From positions 9,996,452-10,060,451 of the forward strand of contig NC_049987.1 of NCBI RefSeq assembly GCF_000003815.2: a DNA stretch of 64,000 nucleotides. The letters run 5' to 3'. Under the pieces are notes generated by a model that worked only from the letters and a program-made list of their open reading frames with translations, searched no databases and had not been told where the DNA came from. The DNA is from Branchiostoma floridae (Eukaryota; Chordata; Leptocardii; Amphioxiformes; Branchiostomatidae). A program made the position numbers and the translations under genes. Shown here piece by piece: positions 24,201 to 32,376 of the stretch (its first letter is position 1; the number at the start of each line of letters is the position of its first letter).

Positions 24201-25585
24201 ATCTGATAAATATAGTCAACGTCCCTGGGAAGCTCATGCTTCAGTGTTTAACCCAAAGTCACTAATAGAAAAAAGCTACATATTTCCGTGAATTACTTGT
24301 CAATGAGACAGGCATTTTAATGTAAATTTAGATACCATAGACACGATATAGTACGATGGTTATTTGTGGTGGCAGTTCTGGAATATCGGACGGATACAGC
24401 AAACAATTGTGTCAGGTCGCCAGTTCGAGTAGGCTATTCAAGTCCTGTCAATGTCCAGTGACGTTCACAACAAGTAATGATGCCGATCCATTGTACCTCC
24501 GGAGCCATTGTGTCGAGAGGTCGTGTTTAATGGGTAATACAAATGTCAAAGTAGTGCGCGCTCATATATAAAAATGGGCACTTCATACAGCTTACGACAT
24601 GTGAAGTCGACTTCAGGTGGCCTGAATGTGACGGAAAATTTATTTCCTTGTGACGAAATGGCGTGGAAAATGGCTAAACTACCGACGGCTTATTACCTCT
24701 CCGGAAAAATGTTCAACCGTAATGATGATATGTTGACAAATGACCTGCTCCAAACGAGGCGGGATTGGATTCTTCACCCCCTTTCAAGATCTCCTAACGT
24801 CTCTTCGTCATTGATTCCAGTAACGAGGACTATGCCTTCTTGTCCACTCGTTCGGATATACTGGCATTGTCAGGAGTGTGATAACTCAGAACACGGTTCC
24901 CAGAGGCTCTATTAGCCGGAGCCAAGAAGTGTTCCCGAAATGAAGCGGGTCGCGCCCATTTCATCCGTCTACCTCATTCATGTAGTGTGACGTGATACAT
25001 GGCGAGGTGTTGCAACAAATCAGCCAGAAACGATGGCGTGGAGGTTTCCTTTAGAAAACAAGTTCTAACACATTCCCAAGAATATTTCCAAGAAGGATGA
25101 TACGATAACGAAGACACAGTGAGTCATAGAGACACGAATTTACGCCTGCTAACAGATAAGTCTTTTGTTCCCACACGTATGGGGATTTCATGGCGTATTT
25201 GTAATGAAGACTGCTGGATAGAGATATTTCACCACCTTGCTGTTATCCTAGATATGGGTTTATCATAATGCTTTTATTTGACACGTAAGTTATTACCAGC
25301 ATCACATGTTTGTACTGAAATCATACAGATGAAAAGTTTCACGGTCAAAAGTACAGAAGCATTCGAAACATGCTGAATTTAACGTCACCGTAGGATGAAC
25401 TGGTACTACCGCTTGAACTGGTAGACTACTAATAGGACGGAATTCTATCAATATCTCTTCTCTGCTTTCTCCCTCTACCTTTATTATATAAAATAAAGAA
25501 CACGAAACAAAAAAAACTTACCTATAAGTGTGAAGCATGAAATCCACACGGAGAGCGACGAGGAAGCCCCGGACACATCAGCCAT
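12128..25585 (-). CDS. Ig-superfamily type I membrane protein, Kirrel/nephrin-like (11 coding exons)
   Basis: Coding exons in transcript order: 25585-25522, 22050-21715, 19656-19348, 18281-18134, 17789-17674, 17263-17009, 16677-16369, 16186-16064, 13027-12967, 12772-12648 and 12261-12128. Every junction has GT/AG ends. The phases match throughout and the total is 1980 nt (659 residues plus TGA). Domain order: signal peptide (about 1-22), V-set Ig (23-133), four more Ig domains (134-236, 237-324, 325-409, 410-512), a transmembrane helix (about 516-541) and a cytoplasmic tail of about 117 residues with five tyrosines. A V-type first domain, five Ig domains in all, one helix and a tyrosine tail are the plan of Kirrel/NEPH proteins. 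In domain 5, PTPDKITWLW is like the matching Kirrel region. The likely role is cell-surface adhesion or recognition. Orthology is inferred; another five-Ig adhesion family is possible. A second N-terminal exon lies at 32.2 kb. Confidence 0.85.
12648..12772 (-). CDS. IgSF gene: cytoplasmic exon 2
   Basis: A 125-nt exon, phase 2 in (acceptor TTTCCAACAG) and phase 1 out (TTCAA|GTAAGT). Only one of its three frames is open, and that is the frame the upstream exon requires. It encodes KKNGSPTKRSAIELQHFEK followed by PTIHSSPARRDRNTYSIDLL, a polar, Ser/Pro/Arg-rich stretch typical of a receptor tail, with the second tyrosine in Y-S-I-D. No enzymatic domain is visible. Confidence 0.62.
12967..13027 (-). 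CDS. IgSF gene: cytoplasmic exon 1
   Basis: A 61-nt micro-exon. Acceptor TTTCCCCAG and donor AAAAA|GTAAGT bracket an open frame, KSSKSESIAYCITRGSANK, entered in phase 1 and left in phase 2. It fits exactly between the transmembrane exon (phase 1 out) and the exon at 12772 (phase 2 in). It holds the first tail tyrosine (Y-C-I-T). The call rests on splice sites, frame and phase, not on homology. Confidence 0.6.
13028..16063 (-). other. IgSF intron between membrane and tail exons
   Basis: A 3.0-kb intron by the exon model, containing the best copy of MITE family A (15552-15786). Additional small phase 1-1 tail exons could be hidden here; I saw none with both splice sites and a convincing frame. 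Confidence 0.55.
15552..15786 (+). mobile_element. MITE family A, copy 3 (best preserved, in the IgSF intron)
   Basis: The terminal inverted repeats are CCTTTCCACTAGAAGGCG and the complement of CGCCGTCCTAGCGGAAATGG. GC-rich subterminal boxes (GATCGCGCTGCGCTCTCACT and the complementary GAGAGATCGCGGC) enclose an AT-rich body. It lies in the 3-kb intron between the transmembrane and first tail exons. Confidence 0.75.
16064..16186 (-). CDS. IgSF gene: transmembrane exon
   Basis: A 123-nt phase 1-1 exon with acceptor TTTTTCCTCAAG and a strong donor GAAA|GTAAGTAA. It encodes a continuous hydrophobic helix, VAVVGVIAGSAAVGMLLAVA followed by AIITLSI, then the stop-transfer cluster RRGWIRRDRKE. This sets the orientation: Ig domains outside, C-terminus in the cytoplasm. 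The small residues in the helix (G-x-x-x-G/A-like spacing) could allow helix packing, which is inference. Confidence 0.85.
16369..16677 (-). CDS. IgSF gene: Ig domain 5 (membrane-proximal) exon
   Basis: A 309-nt phase 1-1 exon (acceptor CCATCCAAG, donor TCAG|GTACTA) coding for 103 residues. PVSLTCLIRSDPTPDKITW, then LWRGRSGQ, and later DLAGTYMCKATNKFGSD give the two Cys, a double-Trp core (W-L-W) and D-x-x-G-T-Y-x-C. The PTPDKITWLW stretch is like the fifth domain of Kirrel proteins, as I remember that family. The domain runs straight into the membrane exon with almost no stalk. Confidence 0.85.
17009..17263 (-). CDS. IgSF gene: Ig domain 4 exon
   Basis: A 255-nt phase 1-1 exon (acceptor CCTTCTCTAG, donor GTAG|GTACTG) coding for 85 residues. 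The I-set-like signature is FSLNCQAEGNPKPRVRWRR followed by GAYECVANSKG: Cys, core Trp, and G-x-Y-x-C with Glu-Gly instead of Asp-x-Gly before it. This is the shortest of the five domains. The open frame runs on past both splice sites, but the flanking translation is not Ig-like, which supports the chosen boundaries. Confidence 0.85.
17674..17789 (-). CDS. IgSF gene: Ig domain 3, second half
   Basis: A 116-nt exon. The acceptor CTACCGCAG leaves one base to complete the Arg codon started by the previous exon. It encodes GSVLTLTNVTSFDLGTYQCT then ARNG, the E-F-G strands of an Ig domain with the canonical D-x-G-x-Y-x-C. The donor, AGAT|GTAAGA, is in phase 1, so the whole two-exon domain is again a 1-1 module. 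Confidence 0.8.
18134..18281 (-). CDS. IgSF gene: Ig domain 3, first half
   Basis: A 148-nt exon entering in phase 1 (acceptor CCACTGTAG) and leaving in phase 2 (GGGGAG|GTAATA). It encodes PPVVKVPKMSVVVTEGQSAN, then LSCEVDSNPRASLTWWRL, giving the first Cys and core Trp of an Ig domain. The second Cys is absent here and is supplied by the next exon, 17789-17674. The two parts together make 88 codons. This is the only Ig domain of the gene split by an intron; the phase 2 break falls between strands C and E. Confidence 0.8.
18982..19229. mobile_element. MITE family B, full copy in the IgSF intron
   Basis: Long imperfect terminal inverted repeats of about 50 bp: AAGGTGCGCTCCCACCGCAC at the left and GTGCAGTGGGAGCGCACCTT at the right, continuing inward with CACTACGGGGTTCG and CGAACCCCACAGTG. 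248 bp in all, non-coding. Confidence 0.75.
19348..19656 (-). CDS. IgSF gene: Ig domain 2 (C2-set) exon
   Basis: A 309-nt phase 1-1 exon coding for 103 residues. The Ig signature is LILSCRSEGGDPLP, then LAWYNGTQR, then ANFSCESDQG: Cys, Trp and Cys in the right order, with A-x-F-x-C in place of the usual D-x-G-x-Y-x-C. This pattern is typical of the second domain of nectin- and Kirrel-type receptors (C2-set_2). The acceptor is TTCCACAG and the donor is AGGT|GTAAGT. Nothing else in the neighbouring introns looks like an Ig exon, apart from an inverted-repeat element in the intron at 18982-19229. Confidence 0.82.
21715..22050 (-). CDS. IgSF gene: Ig domain 1 (V-set) exon
   Basis: A 336-nt phase 1-1 exon encoding a V-set domain. 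The first Cys is in VTMNCAF, the core Trp in VVNWHKY and the second Cys in DAGNYRCGVF. FSIVGNNRSGEFNLRVTNAQ, in strands D-E, resembles the first domain of Kirrel-type proteins. Asn-X-Ser/Thr glycosylation sites occur at NVT and NRS. The acceptor is GTGAACAG at 22051-22058 and the donor is GTCG|GTGAG. The ATG at 22048 is two bases inside the exon and is read as an internal Met, because the signal-peptide exon joins in phase 1. Confidence 0.85.
22297..22420 (-). mobile_element. MITE family A, partial inverted copy
   Basis: GACCTAA, then GAGCGATCAAGCAATT and TGTTGTCTTTTAAGTCGTAC follow the reverse complement of the family body. It lies in the IgSF intron between the signal-peptide and first Ig exons; both ends are lost. 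Confidence 0.5.
23500..23757 (+). mobile_element. MITE family A, copy 5 with internal duplication
   Basis: The left end is CCATTAGACGGCGATCTAGC and the right end GTCCAAATGAAATGGGG. The body segment AAAAGTATAACTGAAAAGGC occurs twice, so a piece of about 40 bp is duplicated inside this copy. It lies in the same IgSF intron as the inverted copy. Confidence 0.6.
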
Positions 25586-25687
25586 CTTGAAAGCCCGGAA
25601 CGCTCGGCTGTAGAGACCCTTTTCACGTCTACCGCCGAACCGTTCACGCTTGGTCTTCCAATCCTTCAACATTACACATCAATGATC
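25522..25687 (-). CDS. IgSF gene: signal-peptide exon with 5' leader
   Basis: An acceptor (TTTTCTTGCAG) lies just upstream of 25687 and a donor (ATAG|GTAAG) just after 25522, so this is an internal exon and a 5' untranslated exon should lie further upstream. From the ATG at 25585 it encodes MADVSGASSSLSVWISCF followed by TLI, a plausible hydrophobic signal peptide. The exon ends in phase 1, and its last G joins CA of the next exon to make Ala. An in-frame upstream ATG at 25672 would add 29 basic residues (MLKDWKTKRERF and onward). I prefer the inner ATG because it gives a normal signal peptide. However, the paralogous exon at 32.2 kb also keeps MLK(D/N) open and in frame, so the longer start is possible. 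Confidence 0.75.
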
Positions 25688-27418
25688 CTGCAAGAAAAGA
25701 GACAGGTAGAGCCTATCCCTTTCCATTTGGTACGTTACAAAAATCGATGGAACCCAGCTCTAGCGAGCATGCTACCTTCCCCTGATGCTGGCTGACAGGA
25801 CTTTCCTGGGGGAGATGTAATACTGTCTGCGCTTAGACTGTACAGACAGATCGTATCGTGAATCATTTGTATTCAAATATCAGATGATTATTTCCTATAC
25901 ATAAATTCAGTGTAATTCTTCCAATCTTTATCTTCAAAAGAATTATCCTAGCCTTCAAGGGTACGTTCATGGTCCATTGATAATCTCTGCCTTCAGTTTA
26001 GGTAGAAATTACAACCAACAGCAAGTGACTGGTAGAATAAAGTATCAGTTTAAATGCGGAAAGTCCTTGATGACTGGAACAGTGATGGTGAAAAATAGAA
26101 GTAAATGTATCTGATATCTTTCTTTCATGTGATCAAACAAAAGACATACAGGAGTCCCATCACGTATTCTTTAACCGTCATATGATTTTTACGTTATTTC
26201 TTCCATCATTGGTCGTTAAAGTTACAACTATGTTATCAGACATGTGCAGACGCTGTCAGTGCCGTTATTGGTGCTCTCTTCTGACAAGGTCTAATCGTAA
26301 AGACACTGCTCAATTAAAATCGTTTGACGGAGTTTCGCGTCCGGTGTACCTCCAAGCACCAATAACTATTCATAAGGGTATGACTGTTTCCCTTCACGGC
26401 AATGTGTCACTGACAACGACCTTCGATTTGAATCTTCAACTCAGTTTCCTTCCTTTTATGCTTGTATAGATAACAATGATGAGTTTCCAAAGTCTCATCT
26501 GGTTGAGCCGTTTGCGTTATCATTATCTGAAAACTTGTTTTTGAGGAGTGGTAAGTTTTTATTAGTTCCAGTGCTAAATGGAACGTACGTAGCATGTAGC
26601 TCATTTCCTAAACGTTTCAATGTGGTCATTAAATCATTGCAATGGCCTCTTTTGATGCAACATTACGCTACTGTATTAGTCTTAAAGACAAATTTTCACT
26701 TTTCTCGGCTGATTTGTGCATTTATAAACCATTACAGGCTACTCTTAATCTGACTATTCAGCCGTTTCTTTTAAATGTCAGTTCGGCACATGAAGATACA
26801 AAGAGAAGAGAAAACAGGGGCAACTTCCATTTTCAACATCAATTTGATTTGGTGAATATCACTGGCCCCCAGCCAGTGCTATAACTACACGCAACTTTAT
26901 CTCATATCAGAAAGGCCGAAATGAGCATCCTAAAGCACCGAGAACTAAAATTTACAATCATTAGCACTTCATGCAACAAGTCATACCTTACGGAGCTGAT
27001 ATTTCGATTGAAGTACAAATAGCCTTTTGAATCTTTTAACGCGTTCTAACAACAAGCGTTCTTGGCAACAAGATTCAAGCTTGCGGCAACTGGTAAAAAT
27101 TCAACAGCCTTTGGAGACCCACGACCTCCTGACATCACGCATGTAATCTATATCACGCAATAAAACGATAGGTTGTCGTTGTGAATACGTCCGAGACAGC
27201 GATACCCGTCGACACTAAGTGTACAAGAAATGTATCGTGGCGCCAGGGTAAATTGTGGCATGCTCTCGACCATATATTGTAGGAAGTGGATCATGACTAA
27301 CAAAACTGAACATTTGAAAAAAAAGGTTCTGTGATTTTTAAAAGTAATGGTTATATTGTATATGTATATATGTATAAAGGCGGGAAATATGAGTTACTTA
27401 GCAGGAAAAGTCTGATAC

Positions 27419-27606
27419 CCCCTTTCCACTAGGACGGCGCTCTCGCCGCGCTCTCTTTTCGACCTAATATTCGACAGACCGCTCAATGAATTGTATAGAA
27501 AAGAAGCAAATTTTATCCATATATACCCAGTATAAATGAAAGGTTACACAAATCCTATTTAGGTCGCAGTGAGAGCGCATCGCGATCGCAGTCAATTGGA
27601 AAGGGG
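27419..27606 (-). mobile_element. MITE family A, copy 6
   Basis: CCCCTTTCCACTAGGACGGC at the left and CAATTGGAAAGGGG at the right form the terminal inverted repeat. The body is in reverse orientation relative to the 15.5-kb copy (GACAGACCGCTCAATGAATT then GTATAGAAAAGAAGC). Confidence 0.72.
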
Positions 27607-29727
27607 TCCTGATAGGTAACGAAAAAGTTATCGATCTAGAGCAAATACGTACTGTGACAGAAAGTGCAATCTTGTGTTCGATAATGGAAGTTCGTTATTT
27701 CCCTAAGTTACAACAGATATGAGATAGTAGAATCTGGTGTTCTTGTCATTCTAAATCTACCCTCCAGACATGTACGGGGTCCATGGTGCTGTCTAATCCC
27801 TCCTATAAGCCCACCTTGTGGTTTTGTGTCTAACGGATCGCTTGGTCCGGATGAATAACATTGATTACGGAGGTCTGAGGACCCAGGGGTGTAAATGATA
27901 CATGGGCGCTGACCACTAAACGTGAAAACAGGTATGTTTAATTAATTCTGCCCTGTAAGCTCCAGACGCCCCTTTTGGTCCAGATGATTAACAACTCGTA
28001 TGCCAATTGGCTTTCAGGGCACGAAGGCAAGCAATCCACCAGAGGACCTTACGGCCGTTGCAAAACTGGTTCAGGGCGCACCATAAAAATGGGCCTATAA
28101 GGTGTAAATCCGGTCGGCCTTACATATTTCTTGCGGACGTCTTAGTTTCCAACATTCTAAGAAGTGGATCCTGCGGACGGGTGACAAAAGGAGCAGGCTT
28201 TCGTCTTTGACGTGGACATGAATAAGCTGTATAATAAGTGGCACGGTAATGTGTAAACTTTGCCGACTTTTGCTCTGCCTTTAAAGTTGAAAGCTGCATC
28301 AAAACAACACATTGTTCTCCACATAGGTTTGAAGCTTGTTCAAGACTTAGTTTATGCGTGTATCCCAATTAAGACAGGATTTGAGAAGGAGATGTAACTT
28401 CAAACGTTCACAGGAACATATTACAGCACGCACAAGCAAAACTATGCCAAGGCACATACTCTGGCCAAACCAGTCTCAAGAACACACTTAACTGGCAGTA
28501 CATTTATACACGCATCAGGCATTAGACAATGTACCTGGAACGGGCATCATGACCAGAGATATGAGTGAAAATGGCCTCAAGACTCGTGCTCATTATTGCC
28601 ACTTGACAGCTATAAACCATTTGACTAGTCACAGGAGTACTGAGTAGATTTTTCTCGCCAAATTTAGTATTATTTTTTTTAGTATCTATCTTTAGATACA
28701 TGGATTGTGTTCACCACATCATTTTATACATGCAAAGAGTGTTCATGTGAACTCGGTGTTTTATCCTCAGCAAAACCCAACATTTTTAACCGAAATTTTT
28801 ATATGGAAGTTTTCCATAGTTGATGCACAGAACAACTAACGTCCGTTGATATATTGCAATGTAAATTTATTTCAAAGTCTTAAGATATCTTTTGATGGTT
28901 TTCCTCTTCATTTCAATGCTAAAGAGCTGAAATTGGTGTCAGAAGATCGGATGACCCCTCCTAAATGGTGGCAGATAACCATTCTCCTACCTGTCAGGTG
29001 CAGACACATCATCACTTATAAAACTATCTGTCATACGATTATTTCTTCTTAGGAATTCTCTTCGCGGCCATGTGCACGACGGTGTTCCTGGCCTCCCGCG
29101 GATTTCGTCACGGCCTATCAACCTCTCGTTTCATGCAATTCCCCTGTCGGAATTTCAATGTTACTTAGCTTCCGGGTCGGTGATGTGAAGGATAGGATTT
29201 ACCTGTGCTTCTGTACATGATAACGGATGGCGGATGAATTGAGAGAAAAAAAACTTGACTCTAACCCCAAAACAAATAAAATAGCTGCCTGGTGTGATAT
29301 TACACTTTGCTGAAAGACATGCCCTTGTCAAAACATTCATATATATCCTAATTTCCAACACCCACCAGGGCGCCATTATGGCATCTCTCATGTGCATGTG
29401 GCATTTCACGAGCATGGCACCCATACTTTATGTGCATTTTGATAACTGTATGAGGTTGAGTTATTTCGTTGGCAACTCTGATTTTACTATATGAAATTGC
29501 CTTTTGGAATGAAATTACAATTTTTCCAGTAGAATTTCAATAATACACAGACGCTTTATCAATTCCTGAGGTACTTAGATGTACAATATATGAACACAAT
29601 CAAGAGGCATCTGTAGATGAATGTCAAATTAACAATGAAAAAAGATGTTGAAACGAGATGGAATTCTCGTTGGTTTTTAATGAGAACGTATTTCAGGCAG
29701 CTGTATCTGACTTTGCCCTCATTTATA

Positions 29728-29945
29728 TAGATGGAGATCGCACTACGACCTTGTTGGGACCTAAACGGGAGTTTGTTCATGGTTAAAACATAACTGTAGC
29801 ATAAGATGTATAGGCAGTATACTGAACAGACAATACAACAAGCAACAGACACCAAAACATGTTTCCTTTTCTACGAAATTCTTTGAGCGATCTGTAAAAT
29901 AGGTCACACCGCGAACGCAGCGATGTCACTTCGATATTCTAATAG
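29728..29945 (+). mobile_element. MITE family A, degraded copy
   Basis: GGAGATCGCACTACGACCT at the left and CTACGAAATTCTTTGAGCGA then TCTGTAAAATAGGTC at the right match the family in order, but the ends are not clear. Confidence 0.4.
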
Positions 29946-32228
29946 AAGCCTTTGTAAGCAGGAACGCCAGTATAATGCAACCAGGGTGACATTTGACTGC
30001 CTGTTGAACTGCATGCTCATGAAATGGCCATTACCTCCATAATAGAAACACGGTAATGGCACTGCGCCTTCAGCGAGACCTACTCTATGAGTTTGTTTGG
30101 AACGAAAACCTGTCCCCCATGGCACATTCACTTACGTCTTCCTACGTCTACGAATATATAACCGGTGTTTTAATAGCATAAAAGCACTTGATATGTTGCG
30201 TTTTCCTAAGAAATAAAATATTGGAAGGTCATAAGATCATCAAATATCAAGTATAGTCTGAAAGTCAGATGGTCTTTCTTTTCAGTAAAAACAGCTTAGT
30301 TTATAAACATTGTGACATGTGAGTTAAGATTATACAGAAGATATCATTATTACATTCAGTTCTATGCCGAGGGAAAAGCTTTTTGTAGAGTAAGTAATTA
30401 GGTAGTATATGAGATCTTGAAAGAACAAACCAAGGATCTTCAGGACAATAATCATCAATAAAAAAAATTCTCTGTGGAAATAAAAAGAAACTCTGGCAAA
30501 ATTCTAAAATAAAAAGAAAGAATAAACCTACTGGTATCTTTTAGCAAATGTACAAGCTATTTGCTTCTAAAACTAAAGAGTCCTAGACAATGTATATAGA
30601 TACATGTATAGCTACAACTCAGTGCCACCTAGTATACCACAAATCGACAAAAATAATACTCTTTTATGTTTCACATTGGAATCCCGGAACATTGATCTTG
30701 AGTGCACTAACTAACATGAAAAATTAACTATCGATGAATTTTGATAAACAATACAATTTGATACTGCACACTGTTCAACGTTGTTGACGTAGCTGAATGA
30801 AATACAGTTGTTGCTTCAAGTCAGAGATGAAACATTACAATGCAATAAAACCTGTCATCCAAAAGCTGTAGAATTCCGAGAGGGTACCCAGCGATATTGC
30901 ACGTGAAGCCCTCTGACATAGAAAAGTAGCTTTTGATAAGACTTTGTCTTGATGTGTCGTTTCATCAAGTCCGTGATATTGGAGATGTAATCTGAACAAA
31001 GCCCACAGAAGACGATATCGTCGCCGTGATGCGGGGATACATCATTTGATTTGTAATGAATAGATTTAACGAACAGCTAACAGCAGCCGGCGGCTCTGTC
31101 GTCGCTCAACGCCTCCTCTCGTGCCAAGTGACTAACAGACCTTATAATGTCTATTCATTCCCCGCCAGAGTCTATACTGTCAGGAGACGCAACTTGAGCT
31201 AAACAGTAACGTAGCTACAAACGATTGTTAAGAAGATTATATCATTTCGTTTTTAGGGGATGACTATCTGACAATTGTTCCGAAGATTGCCTCCAAGGAA
31301 TGGATAAGAAAATGACAACTATTTTTCAGCTTTTACAAAAGATTAGGCTGTATGCGCCTCGACGAAGTTGATGATGAGGATCAACAGCGTAGCTAAGCTG
31401 TATTCATTCATCATCTTCAGAAAAAGGCGCAGTTAGCATAATCTGTCCATCTGAGGTACCATTTCGTCCAGAATCGTTTAGCATTTATTGCCTTTTCGGT
31501 GCAGTAATCCCGACGCTATTCCGAAGTGTCGCAGGAACAATTGTGCCCAGACAGAGGCGTGTCGAGGCGGCTCCATTTGTCACCACCCCGCGTGCTTTAT
31601 TTTTGCGCTGATAAATGAAAAGACGAAGTACCTTCCTCTGGCTCTCATGTCTTTTAGTGCCCCACGGAAGAAGAGACACGCATGTTGTAGATCATCGCAA
31701 GCACTTAATTTCATCAACTAGGAAACACACATTTTAAACCCTAATACAGTGAATAGTGACTGGGGGCTACAGTTACGCTGATGCACGCGTTTGAATCCAA
31801 TAGATTTCACGATTTCACAGAGATCATCCCAATAGCGATTGAAATAAAATGTCATATATCTTCAATTCAGCACATCTTCTATGTACTGTATGAACGTACT
31901 AGTTTCGAATGGTCTAATAATTCATCGGTTGGTGGTATCAACAAGAAATAACACTACAAAATGACAAATCTAGAAATGTAGGGCGCTAAGAACGGGAAAT
32001 ACAGGATATGAGAAAACGAATCCAGTAAATGCTTTCCAAAACGACAACAGCTTGAAAAGATCACAAACTGGGCAGCATTGTCAAAGGCTACCTACTGATC
32101 ACCCGCTATGGTCAACCTCTGGCTGCTCTCTACTCCCTTCTCGTTTTTTGAATCCCAGCCTTTACATGTTACTCAAGAGTATTACGTGACATGCAAACAG
32201 AACAGCACAGGGAACTCTATCAACTCAC

Positions 32229-32376
32229 CTGTCGTTTGGAAAACAGTTCCTACGGCCAAGAAGTCAATGGTTTCAGACGTTGCGGTCATCCTGAAACCCA
32301 AAGTGTCGGCTCCTCGTCTGTGTGCAGATTTGCTCCGGACGCCCGTGTCATTCTTCAGCATTACACGGCAATGATC
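32229..32376 (-). CDS. Second copy of the IgSF signal-peptide exon (alternative first coding exon or relic)
   Basis: This 148-nt segment resembles exon 25687-25522. Both start with CTTGCAG|GATCATTG, continue with GTGTAATG.TGAAG, keep an in-frame ATG reading MLK(D/N), contain a basic stretch, reach a second Met after F(K/R), and end in phase 1 (here ACAG|GTGAG). From the inner ATG at 32289 it reads MTATSETIDFLAVGTVFQTT, a weaker hydrophobic segment than in the other copy. No Ig exon lies between the two copies. It may be a mutually exclusive N-terminal exon of the same gene, or what is left of a tandem gene duplicate. The similarity is short (about 30 of the first 35 bases) but is backed by matching splice sites and phase. 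Confidence 0.5.

Larger units (their letters stand above)
22051..25521 (-). other. First coding intron of the IgSF gene
   Basis: A 3.5-kb intron between the signal-peptide and V-set exons, with two MITE family A copies. The plus-strand frames at 24356-24915 show no known domain. Confidence 0.6.
25688..32228. other. No gene seen; two MITE copies
   Basis: 5' side of the Ig-receptor gene. If the exon at 32.2 kb belongs to the same gene, this is an intron. No Ig-type exon was found on the minus strand. Confidence 0.45.
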
